The notes beneath the pieces were generated by a model. It saw nothing but the letters and a program-made list of their open reading frames with translations, was not told the origin of the DNA and ran no database searches. Below are positions 22,882-33,347 of a stretch of 64,000 nt of DNA, in pieces. This DNA comes from Ophioceras dolichostomum (taxonomy: Eukaryota; Ascomycota; Sordariomycetes; Magnaporthales; Ophioceraceae), in NCBI GenBank assembly GCA_003049485.1, contig PYST01000054.1:68785-132784 (forward strand). The letters are read 5' to 3'. A program made the position numbers and the translations under genes. Numbering within the stretch: the first letter of the stretch is position 1; the number at the start of each line of letters is the position of its first letter.

Positions 22882-24411
22882 TCACAGAGAAAGACAAAAG
22901 GCTAGCAGCGGAGCAACCAGCACCGGCCACCCGACGCGGCCGACATCAGCCGCCCCCGACTTTCCACCAGAGCCAGCAGTGCCGCTCCCGCCACTGCTCC
23001 CCGCCTCCCCAGTCAAGTTCGTCAGCGTGGCCCTCACCAGCGGCACGAGCCCCTCCTCGACCTGCCTCTGCGACCTCCAGCTAGACCAGTCATGCGTCAA
23101 CAGCCCCCACTCGTCGTCGCTATCCTGCGTGCCCTCTCGGACGTAATAGCTCCCCGCGATAGTCCACACCATCCAGCCGGCCTGGTACTCCCTCAGAAAC
23201 CCCCTCACGCAGCTCTCGTACGTCCCATCCACGCTGCCGTCCCGCTGCGGCCACCCGAACTCGGTCATCAGCACCGGCATCCTGTTCGCGACGCCCGTCG
23301 TGTTGGACACGTTCATCGCGGCCCAGCCGCCGCTCGACAGCATGTCGGCCTTGAGGGCGGAGCAGTTGCCCGCGAGGCCCTGGTTCGCGATGTTGGCGTA
23401 GATGTGCAGCTCCAGCACCAGCTTGTCGGCTGGGCCCGCGAGGTCCGCGACGTTGAAGGTCGCGGTGCCGGGCGTTAAGGCCGTGCCGGCCACAACAGGG
23501 GCCAGGGTCGTGTCGGAGTCGAGGCCCGAGAGGAGGACGAGGACGTTCTGGTTCGCGCTGCGGATGGCGGCGACGCCGTCTTTGACGTGCGAGTACCAGG
23601 ACTGCCAGTTGTAGGATGTGGTGTAGAGGGTTGCGTTGGTGAAAGGCTGGCGGAGCTCGTTGCGGAGAGACATGGCCATCAGGTTGGGCCATGATTTCGA
23701 CTAGGCCAGTGGTGGCGATGGCGGGTTAGCGTTCGCATCCTGGGGAAATAGTGGCTTTAGACAATCAAGGTGGGAGAGGGGGGAGGGGGGGGAGAAAGAC
23801 ATGGGGGAGCGGGAACTCACATGTTCAGCCATGAACGACAGTCCCCTAGTCCAGTTCGCCGTGGAAAACAGCGTGTCTCCCCACCACGAATTCCCATCAA
23901 GCGGGCTGCAGCACCACTTCGCCTTGGAGACGTGATTGTCCAAATAAACATAGATCTCCTGCCTCGCGCACTCGGCCGCGATAGCGTCGTACACCTGTAG
24001 CCTCGTGGTCGACCCGTTGAACAACCCCGGGTTGTTCGCCAGCACTCTGCCCATGACGGCCGTGCCGTTCTCCTGGCCCAGCGCGTCCGCGAACGCCTTC
24101 TGGATCGGGACGTCGCTCCCGCCGTTCTCGTAGATCTGGTCGATCATCTCGATGGCGTACGTGAGCCGCACGCTGTTCATGCCCAGGCTCTTGATCTTGG
24201 ACACGATCGCGGACACGGACTGGTACTGCAGCCCCTCGGGCACCATGGTCTCGGCCGCCCCCGGCCAGTTGACGCCCGCGAAGTTGACGTTCGCGCCGGA
24301 GGCGTCCCGGATCCAGCGGCCGGACGTGGTGAATGGCCCTGCTGGGAACGACGAGGCCGCCGCCGCCATGGCCGCAAACAGCGACGACGACAGCAGTGGC
24401 AAACACCGCAT
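22882..24411 (-). CDS. GPI-anchored glycoside hydrolase family 5 (cellulase superfamily)
   Basis: Predicted 469 residues in two exons, 24411-23821 and 23700-22882, with a 120-nt intron (GTGAGT ... CCTAG). A signal peptide covers about residues 1-20. The GH5 catalytic domain shows VNWPGAAE, an Asn-Ser-Val-Arg-Leu strand, YVYLDNHVSKAKWCC and the acid/base in SLRNE (Glu212). A later His strand (VLELHIYAN) is followed by the nucleophile in MTEFGWP (Glu344). Both catalytic glutamates are present. After the domain come a Gly/Ser linker and a hydrophobic C-terminus (WPVLVAPLLAFCLSL), the pattern of a GPI-anchor signal, so the enzyme is probably tethered at the plasma membrane or cell wall. Substrate within GH5 is uncertain: beta-glucan is likely, cellulose less so given the anchor. 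Confidence 0.93.
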
Positions 24412-25350
24412 CTTGTTTAGGTGTAGGGCGCTATGATGGAATGTTGCGAAAGGTGGCGGGGTCGCCTTGAGGCGGTGCGCGACTTACTTAGCCTATGACG
24501 ACCTCGCACGCGGCGTTTCAGATCTCCGGAGTGAGAGTCCTTGAATGTGAAACTGATGATTGATGACGCCAGCAGCAGCCCGCCTCCCTAACGAGCGCCA
24601 GCGAGTATTAATATCCACATAGAAGAAAGTGAACGCCTGGCGCGTGCGCCGTGAAGGAAATACAGACAAAAAGAGAATATACGAAATAAGAATACGGGTA
24701 AGCGAAGGGCTCACACGAAGAAGAGTGAATGAAGGGACGAGCCTATCGAGCACCGAAATAATCACTGGCCTCCCTTCTGTCGTCATGCGTGTCACAGGCG
24801 GGTCTCCAGTGGTCGGGGTTCGAGCTCAAGCCAGCGCAAGCCAGCCGAGGCTGCGGCTAGCAGGGGGACCCTGCGCAACACTTGGGACGAGCAGAACTCC
24901 GGTGCCACCTCAGAACGCCAATTGGCCATGGCGAAGAAAGGGCTCGCCACTGATGGCTACAGCGGAGTTTCGTCTATCATCAGTTGTCTATTCAAGGGGA
25001 TGCAGTTCTATTTTGCCCAGGCCTTGCGCCGGGACTGCGGTTAGGTGAGGGGATTTGGTTAATCACTAAGAATGACCAGTTCGGACCGCTGACAAACTTC
25101 CCAACAAAACAATGCTACTATGGCAACAAGACCGCCGAGTGAGAACAGCCCGCAGATATGCTGGGGGCAACAGATGTTTTTGCAAGAAGGCTGCAAAAAA
25201 AAATTAAAAAAATAAAAAATAAACGTAGCCCAACGCGTAGGCCAGATGGGTATAGGTATATATACAAGCAGAAAAATGTACCTGGCACGTTTAAGTTCCG
25301 GTCCAAATCATAACGGTATCGTGAAGGAAAACAAGGCGGCTGAAGAAAAA
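24412..25350. other. GH5 promoter region
   Basis: About 900 bp upstream of the GH5 gene up to the minisatellite. The region near 25190-25220 is A/T-rich (runs of A). No gene seen. Confidence 0.5.
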
Positions 25351-26410
25351 CAAGGCAGAAGAATACAAGGCAGAAGAATACAAGGCAGAAGAATACAAGG
25401 CAGAAGAATACAAGGCAGAAGAATACAAGGCAGAAGAATACAAGGCAGAAGAATACAAGGCAGAAGAATACAAGGCAGAAGAATACAAGGCAGAAGAATA
25501 CAAGGCAGAAGAATACAAGGCAGAAGAATACAAGGCAGAAGAATACAAGGCAGAAGAATACAAGGCAGAAGAATACAAGGCAGAAGAATACAAGGCAGAA
25601 GAATACAAGGCAGAAGAATACAAGGCAGAAGAATACAAGGCAGAAGAATACAAGGCAGAAGAATACAAGGCAGAAGAATACAAGGCAGAAGAATACAAGG
25701 CAGAAGAATACAAGGCAGAAGAATACAAGGCAGAAGAATACAAGGCAGAAGAATACAAGGCAGAAGAATACAAGGCAGAAGAATACAAGGCAGAAGAATA
25801 CAAGGCAGAAGAATACAAGGCAGAAGAATACAAGGCAGAAGAATACAAGGCAGAAGAATACAAGGCAGAAGAATACAAGGCAGAAGAATACAAGGCAGAA
25901 GAATACAAGGCAGAAGAATACAAGGCAGAAGAATACAAGGCAGAAGAATACAAGGCAGAAGAATACAAGGCAGAAGAATACAAGGCAGAAGAATACAAGG
26001 CAGAAGAATACAAGGCAGAAGAATACAAGGCAGAAGAATACAAGGCAGAAGAATACAAGGCAGAAGAATACAAGGCAGAAGAATACAAGGCAGAAGAATA
26101 CAAGGCAGAAGAATACAAGGCAGAAGAATACAAGGCAGAAGAATACAAGGCAGAAGAATACAAGGCAGAAGAATACAAGGCAGAAGAATCCAAGGCAGAA
26201 GAATCCAAGGCAGAAGAATCCAAGGCAGAAGAATCCAAGGCAGAAGAATCCAAGGCAGAAGAATCCAAGGCCGAAGAATCCAATGCCGAAGAATCCAATG
26301 CCGAAGAATCCAATGCCGAAGAATCCAAGGCAGAAGAACCGAAGGCAGAAGAATCCAAGGCAGAAGAACCCAAGGCCGAAGAATCCAAGGCCGAAGAATC
26401 CAAGGCAGAG
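25351..26410 (+). repeat. 15-bp minisatellite, 70 units, polar decay
   Basis: Unit CAAGGCAGAAGAATA. The first 55 units (25351-26175) are identical. The last 15 (26176-26400) vary: first an A-to-C change at the last base, then GCA-to-GCC, then CAAT in place of CAAG, then CC near the end. A partial unit and a Lys/Ala-coding tail with a long A run follow. In one frame the units read Lys-Ala-Glu-Glu-Tyr/Ser/Pro, but this frame has no ATG and is preceded by TGA, so I treat the array as non-coding. Confidence 0.96.
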
Positions 26411-26800
26411 AGAAGCCAGAGCCAGACACGACGATACGCGGTGAAGGCAACGGCCAAAAAAAAAAAAAAAGACGCCAGGCTCAGAAAAGAAACAGGCTCG
26501 CCTGCGGAAAACGAAAGAAACAGTAAATCACAAAGAAATAACTAGACGGACCGTCAATCCTTCGCCTTGATGATATGCCCTCCACGAACGAAACAAGACC
26601 AAGCAAAATGGTATCATCCTCTCTGCGAAGAAAAAACAAAGCCAGATACCAGACCGATCTCGTAAAACGCCTTCCCCTTTCCCGGACACCTCTTTTTTTT
26701 CTCCCCCTTGACATTAGTAGTAAGTGTATCTCCCCCTCTCTCTCCTCTCCCTTCACACACCTATTTTCCCCCTTCACGCCACTGATAAAACACTCCTGCC

Positions 26801-26960
26801 CCCTTTCTCTCCCCCTTTCTCCCCTTCTCCCCTTCTCCTCCTTCTCCCCTTCTCCTCCTTCTCCCCTTCTCCTCCTTCTCCCCTTCTCCTCCTTCTCCCC
26901 TTCTCCTCCTTCTCTCCTTCTCTCCTTCTCTCCTTCTCTCCTTCTCTCCTTCTCTCCCCC
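26801..26960 (+). repeat. CT-rich minisatellites (17-bp and 8-bp units)
   Basis: A pyrimidine tract just downstream of the Reb1-like gene. Units of CTTCTCCCCTTCTCCTC repeat about four times, then pass into CTTCTCTC-type units. In the Reb1-like transcript it would be a purine-rich (GGAGAAGG-type) 3' untranslated region. Confidence 0.9.
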
Positions 26961-26987
26961 AGGAGAACATCCCCTTTCCATCCTTCT

Positions 26988-29900
26988 TCAGAATCGCTTC
27001 TTCTTCTTCTTCGTGGAGGAAGACGACGACGCACCAGCAGCTGTAGGAATAGGCAGCACGGGCGGTATCACTGCGAGGACGTCGTCCATATCCGAGTCAT
27101 CCTCGCTCTCCAGCTCAAGCATGCGCCTGCGCTCGTCCGCGTCGGCGACCATGTCCATCTCGCCGTCCTCCATCATGGCGACCAGCTCCAGGGCCGACAG
27201 CGACTCGTGTCCGCGGTGTCCGCGAGCAGCAGCAGCATTCGGATGCGGTGCAGATGCGGAAGCGGAAGAGGGAGTGGCTTTCTTCGATGACGATGACGAC
27301 TTCGACGTCGACTGTTTCGTCTTGGCTTGCTTGCTGCTGCCGCTAGGAGCAGCGGCGGCGTCGGTGGCGGGTTCAACGACGGGGCGAGCTAGGCCGGACT
27401 TCTTCGCAGGAGGCGGCGCAGATGCGCCTGGTTGGCGACGACTGCTGCGGGGATGCGTGGCGGGCGCCGCGACGGCGGTGGCGGCGGCGAGTGCGAGGTG
27501 AGGTGTTGTGGGCTTGTTGGTACCAGGCAGCTGCTGGGATCGGGACTCCGACTGGGACTGGGAGAGGAACCACCGCCGTGGCCCCTCTTCCTCCCCTTCT
27601 TCCTCCTGGGGCTCTGGCGCTTTGGATTGTTGCTGCGGATGCTGCTCCTTGGGCTCCTTGCGCTGCCGCTTCGGCGACGGGTTCCCATCCTCGATGTCAT
27701 CGTAGGCGGCGCCGGCGGTTCGTTTCTTCTGCCTCGTTGCAGCGGCCGAGATGAACGGGGTGCGGGGCTTCTTGGTCGTCGCCTTCGACGCCGACGACGT
27801 ACCCTGTAGCTTCTTCGCCTTCACTGTGGCCGGAGCCTCCGGAGGAGGAGGAGGAGGGGCATTGAGCGGCTTGTTCTCCTTCCCCTTGTTGCGGCTCACA
27901 GCAGCAGCCGAGTCGTCGTCCTCTTCGGCCTCTTCGGCGACGTCGTCATTCTTAGCGGCCGTCGGGCCCGTCGGGCCCTTCTTCTTGAACTTATCAAGCG
28001 TCAGCGCAGTCGAGAGGTCCGAGTCGCTGGTGTGGCCAAGTGAAGGTGCAGGCGAAGGCGCACGCCGCGGCGGGCGGGAGGACGACACCGGCGGTGGCGA
28101 GGCTTCGTCGTCTGCCGGCTGGACTGGCGGGGCTGCACGGGACCATTGAGCTGGAAGCTGAGTTTGATAACGGGGCAGGCGGGCAGATCGCTTGTTGCTG
28201 GCCGTTGAGCGGGGAGGGGGCACAGCGGTCGTCTCGACTTCGTCGCCTTCAACCGACTCTGTCAGCGGGGCGCTCTCATCCGCTCCGTCCTCGCTGCGAT
28301 CAGCTGACGATTCGCCCCTGGGCTTCGGGTCGAGACTGAGATCCATACTCTCAGTGTCGACGTTCAGATCCTCGTCATCAACGTCGCTGTTCTCCTCGTC
28401 TTCGTCGTCGTCAAGAGCGCCGTGAGGCAGGCTGGCTCCAAAGCCGTTCAAGGTCGCACCAGTTCGCACTTTGGAACTCCCAGTCGTGTTGTTCGTCAAC
28501 TGCACAGGTGCCAGATCCGGCGAGGCGGGTATCTCATCCGACCGCGGTCGTCTCTTATCGGTCGACTTCTGGGGTTCCTCAGTCTCAGTGTCGTCATCGC
28601 TGTCGTAGACAAATTCTTGGCTGAGGAACTTGGTTGACGTCCGACGTCGCGGAGTTCGTGGGAGTGCCGCTGTCAGACGCGCCTGACGGGCTGACAGACG
28701 GGAGATTTGTGTGCTGGGGATGGTGTCGTCGTCGTCGGCATCGGTCCGGTGTCTGTTGGCAGACCCACGCGAGCTGGCTCCCTTCTTCGCCGTTGAGGGT
28801 ACCTCGACAGTCGTAGCAGTGCCATTCTTGGGCGTCGAGCCAAGCTTTCGCTTCTTTGTAGGCTCTACACCAGCCGGCTCGTCGCTCTCCTCGAACTGGC
28901 CGCCCTCGATGTCTTCGTCGTCGTCCGAGCCGTCGTCCTGGCGTTCCGACCCACCAGACTTGGCAGAGCGTTTCTGCTTGGACGGAGTAGCAGCAGTCCC
29001 TTCCGCCTCCTGCTCCAGCTGCGAGCTGCTACCAGGCATGCGCCTAGCACGCCGACTGATAGCCCACTCCCTCGGCGTCCGCGGATACCGCTTCCTCTTC
29101 TTGACCGCCGAAGCTTTGACCAGCGAAGACTCGGCCTCCTCATCCACCTCGCTGTCCTCGAGCTGGGTGAAGACCCCGTCCTCTCTGAAACCCTCAAGCA
29201 GCTCCTGCGTGACCGCGTGCGTGGTCATGATGTCGTCGTTGGGGACCGAGTTCCGGAGGCGAGCCCACATCAACCGGAGGGATTCGCGGCTCCACTGCGA
29301 ACGAAACCTTTTGTTCCCAAGACGCGGCCAGGGGATGTCGTCGTCAGTGGGGGCCATGCTTGCGCGAATCGCCAAGATGAGCTGGCGCTTGTCCTTGGGC
29401 TGCATCCGCCTAAGGTCACTTCTGGCCTTCTCCAGCGCCTGGTCGATCCGGCCGCGGCCGCCGCCGGTGTTGGCCGTCTCTTCATCGCCGTCGCCGAGCT
29501 CACGAGCCCTGAGCAGCTGCCACTTCTGCCGGCACTGCTTGGCCGAACGCGTCCTGTTCATCTCCTTGCTGATGTTGTCCCAGGGCACGTCGCGTTCTGC
29601 CGACTCGGCGATCCCCTCAGAAGGCTGCCCTCGCGACTCTTGGATCACCTTGATAGCGTCCATGACATGTCCCACGAGCGCAGCCTCCTCCTCTTCGACC
29701 CAGAAGTCGACCTTCTTCTTGTCTCCGCAGACGAGGTAGTTCCGCCAACGATCTCGGAGGTCCTCTGGGTGCCGGTTGACCAGCTTCCCGATCACGGACC
29801 ACTTCGGTCCCTTGGCTTGGACCAGGTCCCGGAGCTCCTGGTCTTGCTCTGGGGTGAAGACGCCACGCCCGGTGTAGTTGTGGAACATCTTTCGGCACCG

Positions 29901-32312
29901 GCAGATAAGCGATTGGCGAGCGCGATCAGGGCATGCGCTGCAAATTAGAGCCCAGAGTTCCTTCGCGTTATCCGTCCCATCCTCGTCAGGTCGGCCGTGC
30001 ATGAGAGAATTCACTTCGGCCTGTCTCAGGCCTTTCTCTTCTCTGAAAGCTTCCACTGCTTCGCTGATCTTTCGCAGCTCCTCAGCAGAGTAGACTCCAG
30101 TGGTGAAGACGCGTTTTACTTTCGGCTGAGGCCCTTCGGCAGGCAGATCGTCGCCGCCGCCGTCGTCCTGGGCATCCGCGCCATCAGCCGCGGCAGACGC
30201 AGGAGCAGGCGACGTCTGGGTTTTTCGCGGTCTGGCTCGCTTTTTGCGGGATGCCGCCTCTTTTTGGATGGAGGCCACGACCTCTTCGGCCGGGAGAGCC
30301 TCGAACGCTTTCGCTGTCTCCTCCTCACGACGGTCCAGGTAGGAACGCTTCATCCTACGCACGTTCCTTGAAGCCTTACGGGTGGGCGCATCGCCGACAC
30401 CTCGGTGAGGATCTGGGGTTTTCGCAGCGGAAGCTGGGGCAGACGCCGCCTCGCCAATGTCATGGTTGGCAGGCTTGGTGGACTCTCCCTCATCCGGGTG
30501 GTCGTCTGGCTGCGTGTCTGGCTGCGCATCCTCTTGCTCAGCTGGTTCCTCATCTGAATGCTCATCCGAGTGCTCGCCCGGTTCCTCGACTGGGTCTCCG
30601 TCCAGCTCCTCAGCAGGTTGCTCGGACTCAGAGCCATCTACAGGCTCCTCTGCTTCCAGCTCCTCGGCAAGGTCCGGGCTGTACTCTGAAGCTCCGTCAA
30701 CGTCCTCATCCATAGGATCGTCCTCGTCCGTACGATCCTCGGCAGACTCTTCCTCCAGATGCTCGTCCTCGGAGCCGCCATTCATCTGTGGCTCATCTTC
30801 GGGACCTGGCGAATCAATGTCCATAGCATCTTGATCTCCAGCGGCAGGCACGGGTTCAAACGGCGCGTCTTCCGGCGGTTTCTCCTCGCTGTCAACGGGT
30901 ATGTCGGTGATAAACGCGAAAGCGACAGGACCGAGCGGGAATTCCTCGTCCTCCGGTCGAGGCACTCTGGCAGAGGTAGAGTGAAGCGCTTGGTCGCGTT
31001 GGGAAGGATGTTGCTCGGCCAGATCTTGCTCGGCCGACTCTGAAACTTCGTCCTCCGGTAGACCCACTCCAAGAGAAGTGGAGTGAAGCGCTTGGTCGAG
31101 CTGGGGAGGATGTTGCTCTTTCTCGGCCAAACCCTGCTCAGCTGACTCCTCCGCTTGCACTTCATTCTCCGGCAGTGGCAGGTCGTCGTGGTCTTTGCGC
31201 TTATGACCAGAACGCCGTCGCCTCCGTTTCTTAGATAGTAGCGGCGAGTCTGGCATTTGTGGCGTTGTGGCATCATCCTGGGTTGTGGGGACCTCCTCTT
31301 CGGTGATGGTGCTCTCAGCCGGAGCTCGAAATTGAGCTACTTGAGAACGCGTCTCTCCAATGACGGTCTCCTCCCGCTTGTCCTTGTCTCTCTTCTGCTT
31401 CTTTCCCCCCTGCTTGCTCGGGGAGAGATCGGACGCATCTTTCCGCGCCAGCAGGTCAAAGAGTGTGTCTTCGGCGGCCACGCTGCTGTCCCGTTCGCCG
31501 TGTTCGTCACCAGGCGTGGTGGACCAGCTCTTATCCTGGTCCCTGGTCATCGGGCGGTCTTCCTCTCGAGTAGCATCGATGCCGTTAGCCGAGAGCAGCA
31601 CCGGGGACTGCTGTCTATTCTCGTTGTCGTTGATTTCTGCTCGCGAGTCCCGCTTTTTCTTGTTCTTTTTGCTTTTGCCTTTCTTAGAGGCATGGGACTC
31701 GGAGGGGGCTGCATCGGGCGCTGCAATATCGGGTTCCGTCGTGGGAGCGCGGGCGAGGTCTGAGACGACAGTGGATGCTAGGGTAACTGGATCCGGGCTG
31801 GCTGGCGTATCGACCGGATCGGATCTCGTCACAGAGAGCGCAGCAGCAGCCTCCAGTTTTCGCTTCTTCTTAAGAGCTTTACGCTCGGCCTTGGACAAGC
31901 GCGAATCAGGGGATGGCTCCGCGGCTTCATCTGCAAGTAGCCTGCCAGAGGTCAGGGAGGTCGCAGAAGGCTCGTCGGGGAGGGTTTCTGTGGTTGGTCC
32001 CTCTTTAGACTTCCGTGATTTGTCCTTCTTCTTGTTCCGATATTTCAGTTGAACAGGGAAGGCGTCGGTAGAGTCGGGGGACCGAGGCGAACTAGCAGGA
32101 GCCGCCTCGTTCTTGTTTGTCTGCCCCTCGTTCGTTCCGCGGCCGCTCGAGGGCGAAAAAGGCGCGATGGGACTATTGTTGGCCGACTCTGATCCAAGAT
32201 CATTGCCAATATCCGCGTAGCGTCCCGTGCCAGGTGGCGGTGTCGAATATCCTCTCTTTGATCGTGACTCCCCGTCAGGGTCTCCTTCGGGTTGGCTCTG
32301 TGTGTTTCCCAT
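26988..32312 (-). CDS. Reb1/TTF1-like Myb DNA-binding protein
   Basis: Single open exon of 1774 codons, start MGNTQSQ. Residues 1 to about 750 are mostly disordered: Lys/Arg-rich basic blocks alternate with Glu/Asp-rich acidic tracts. The folded part lies at about 770-1050. It comprises an N-terminal helical region (ELWALICSACPDRARQSLICRCR), a Myb/SANT repeat starting at V818 (FTPEQDQELRDLV ... KWSVIGKLVNRHPEDLRDRWRN), a second, longer repeat (DFWVEEEEAALVGHV ... AKQCRQKWQLL) and a degenerate third (IPWPRLGNKRFRSQWSRESLRLMW). This order matches the RNA polymerase I terminator proteins TTF-I, Reb1 and S. pombe Rtf1, which bind rDNA terminators and block replication forks. The C-terminal 700 residues are low-complexity and end in a Lys run (KKKKKRF). 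It is much longer than yeast Reb1 (about 810). Function in rDNA termination is inferred from the Myb block only. Confidence 0.85.
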   Translation of the reverse strand: MGNTQSQPEGDPDGESRSKRGYSTPPPGTGRYADIGNDLGSESANNSPIAPFSPSSGRGTNEGQTNKNEAAPASSPRSPDSTDAFPVQLKYRNKKKDKSRKSKEGPTTETLPDEPSATSLTSGRLLADEAAEPSPDSRLSKAERKALKKKRKLEAAAALSVTRSDPVDTPASPDPVTLASTVVSDLARAPTTEPDIAAPDAAPSESHASKKGKSKKNKKKRDSRAEINDNENRQQSPVLLSANGIDATREEDRPMTRDQDKSWSTTPGDEHGERDSSVAAEDTLFDLLARKDASDLSPSKQGGKKQKRDKDKREETVIGETRSQVAQFRAPAESTITEEEVPTTQDDATTPQMPDSPLLSKKRRRRRSGHKRKDHDDLPLPENEVQAEESAEQGLAEKEQHPPQLDQALHSTSLGVGLPEDEVSESAEQDLAEQHPSQRDQALHSTSARVPRPEDEEFPLGPVAFAFITDIPVDSEEKPPEDAPFEPVPAAGDQDAMDIDSPGPEDEPQMNGGSEDEHLEEESAEDRTDEDDPMDEDVDGASEYSPDLAEELEAEEPVDGSESEQPAEELDGDPVEEPGEHSDEHSDEEPAEQEDAQPDTQPDDHPDEGESTKPANHDIGEAASAPASAAKTPDPHRGVGDAPTRKASRNVRRMKRSYLDRREEETAKAFEALPAEEVVASIQKEAASRKKRARPRKTQTSPAPASAAADGADAQDDGGGDDLPAEGPQPKVKRVFTTGVYSAEELRKISEAVEAFREEKGLRQAEVNSLMHGRPDEDGTDNAKELWALICSACPDRARQSLICRCRKMFHNYTGRGVFTPEQDQELRDLVQAKGPKWSVIGKLVNRHPEDLRDRWRNYLVCGDKKKVDFWVEEEEAALVGHVMDAIKVIQESRGQPSEGIAESAERDVPWDNISKEMNRTRSAKQCRQKWQLLRARELGDGDEETANTGGGRGRIDQALEKARSDLRRMQPKDKRQLILAIRASMAPTDDDIPWPRLGNKRFRSQWSRESLRLMWARLRNSVPNDDIMTTHAVTQELLEGFREDGVFTQLEDSEVDEEAESSLVKASAVKKRKRYPRTPREWAISRRARRMPGSSSQLEQEAEGTAATPSKQKRSAKSGGSERQDDGSDDDEDIEGGQFEESDEPAGVEPTKKRKLGSTPKNGTATTVEVPSTAKKGASSRGSANRHRTDADDDDTIPSTQISRLSARQARLTAALPRTPRRRTSTKFLSQEFVYDSDDDTETEEPQKSTDKRRPRSDEIPASPDLAPVQLTNNTTGSSKVRTGATLNGFGASLPHGALDDDEDEENSDVDDEDLNVDTESMDLSLDPKPRGESSADRSEDGADESAPLTESVEGDEVETTAVPPPRSTASNKRSARLPRYQTQLPAQWSRAAPPVQPADDEASPPPVSSSRPPRRAPSPAPSLGHTSDSDLSTALTLDKFKKKGPTGPTAAKNDDVAEEAEEDDDSAAAVSRNKGKENKPLNAPPPPPPEAPATVKAKKLQGTSSASKATTKKPRTPFISAAATRQKKRTAGAAYDDIEDGNPSPKRQRKEPKEQHPQQQSKAPEPQEEEGEEEGPRRWFLSQSQSESRSQQLPGTNKPTTPHLALAAATAVAAPATHPRSSRRQPGASAPPPAKKSGLARPVVEPATDAAAAPSGSSKQAKTKQSTSKSSSSSKKATPSSASASAPHPNAAAARGHRGHESLSALELVAMMEDGEMDMVADADERRRMLELESEDDSDMDDVLAVIPPVLPIPTAAGASSSSSTKKKKKRF
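30950..31180 (-). repeat. Internal protein repeat in the Reb1-like gene
   Basis: Two adjacent copies of about 33-37 codons share the pattern ESAEQ-LAE-QHP-Q-DQALHSTS-V-PEDE, with high DNA identity (for example the stretch around GAGTGAAGCGCTTGGTCG on +, seen twice). It is a recent in-frame duplication in the disordered N-terminal half. Confidence 0.85.
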
Positions 32313-33347
32313 CGTGAAGATCCATTCGCAAGCGACGAACGGAAGGGGCGCGATTCAAGGTAGGTAAACTGATTTACAAGGACGGAGGCTGCAGACAATT
32401 GTGGTGGTACTTTCTCTGTGTTTTTGTGGGAAGAGAAGGCTGTGCATGTCTAGTAGTAGTAGGGTAGGGGAGGCAAGTCCAAACTCGCACCTACCCTTCA
32501 ATTCACTGTCGACATAGAAGGCAGCTGCGATCCGGCAGAAATTTTACAGAATTGAGGCGGTGAAAGCACTGTGTCTCCTCAACGCGTCGCGACTCGCCCG
32601 CGCTGGTCAGGTTCCCCACCACTCTTTCCCCGTTACCCCAACCGACCCTGACCTTTCAACGGCTGAGCACACACCATGCATGACAGGGATTTTAAACTTT
32701 CTCCACGCCCTCTCTTCGTCATCACATTGTCTGTTCGAGTTGGAGAAATATCTCGCACTTGCCCGAGCTTTGTTTGATTTCTGGCTACGGTCATTGTGAA
32801 TTTTCGGCCAGATCATCTCGTTCTACTTACCCTGTCAACCTCTCCTCTTACCCTAGAAAACTCTCTTTGCTGTTCCCGTTCGTCGATCATAGCTTCTAGA
32901 GTCAGCATTAATCCTTTTAAAAAGCCTCGCTGTGGAGGCCTCGATCGTGCTATCATCGACCTCTCTGTCGACCATGATACATACTCCAAACAGATGTCAC
33001 CGCCAACCATATTGTAAAGCCGGAAGGACATAGAAAGAGGAAAGCAGTCTGGTTCTAGTAAAGCCATGTGCGCCATCAGCCAGATCACACTATCCCAGAT
33101 CGTCTTCCTCCATGCCAGGTATGCAGGTGGTCAACGATAGTAATAGTCCTCGCTCCATCGACACTGCTTGATCTCGGGTCCTTCTCCTCCTCCCCCTGCT
33201 TGTTCGCTTGCTTGCTTGCGAATCTCTTTTCCTCTTCTCCATCCCCCACTCCCCTCTATCCTCTCCGCTCGCTACTCATCACCCCGAACGCGCTTGTACG
33301 TCCCTGCATCGCCCACCCCGGCTGGCTCAACCCCGCGAGGTCGACCC
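32313..33347. other. Intergenic, Reb1-like promoter
   Basis: About 1 kb between the Reb1-like start and the 3' end of the next minus-strand gene. Short open frames only. It should contain the Reb1-like promoter and leader. Confidence 0.5.

Noticed and set aside
25246..26526. Open frames of GRRIQ, YSSAL and ILLPC repeats
   Set aside because: They are translations of the 15-bp minisatellite; flanking sequence is not protein-like and the Lys-Ala-Glu-Glu frame lacks a start.
26481..26981. 166-codon minus-strand frame rich in Glu, Arg and Gly
   Set aside because: It reads the purine strand of the CT minisatellite; composition only, no domain.
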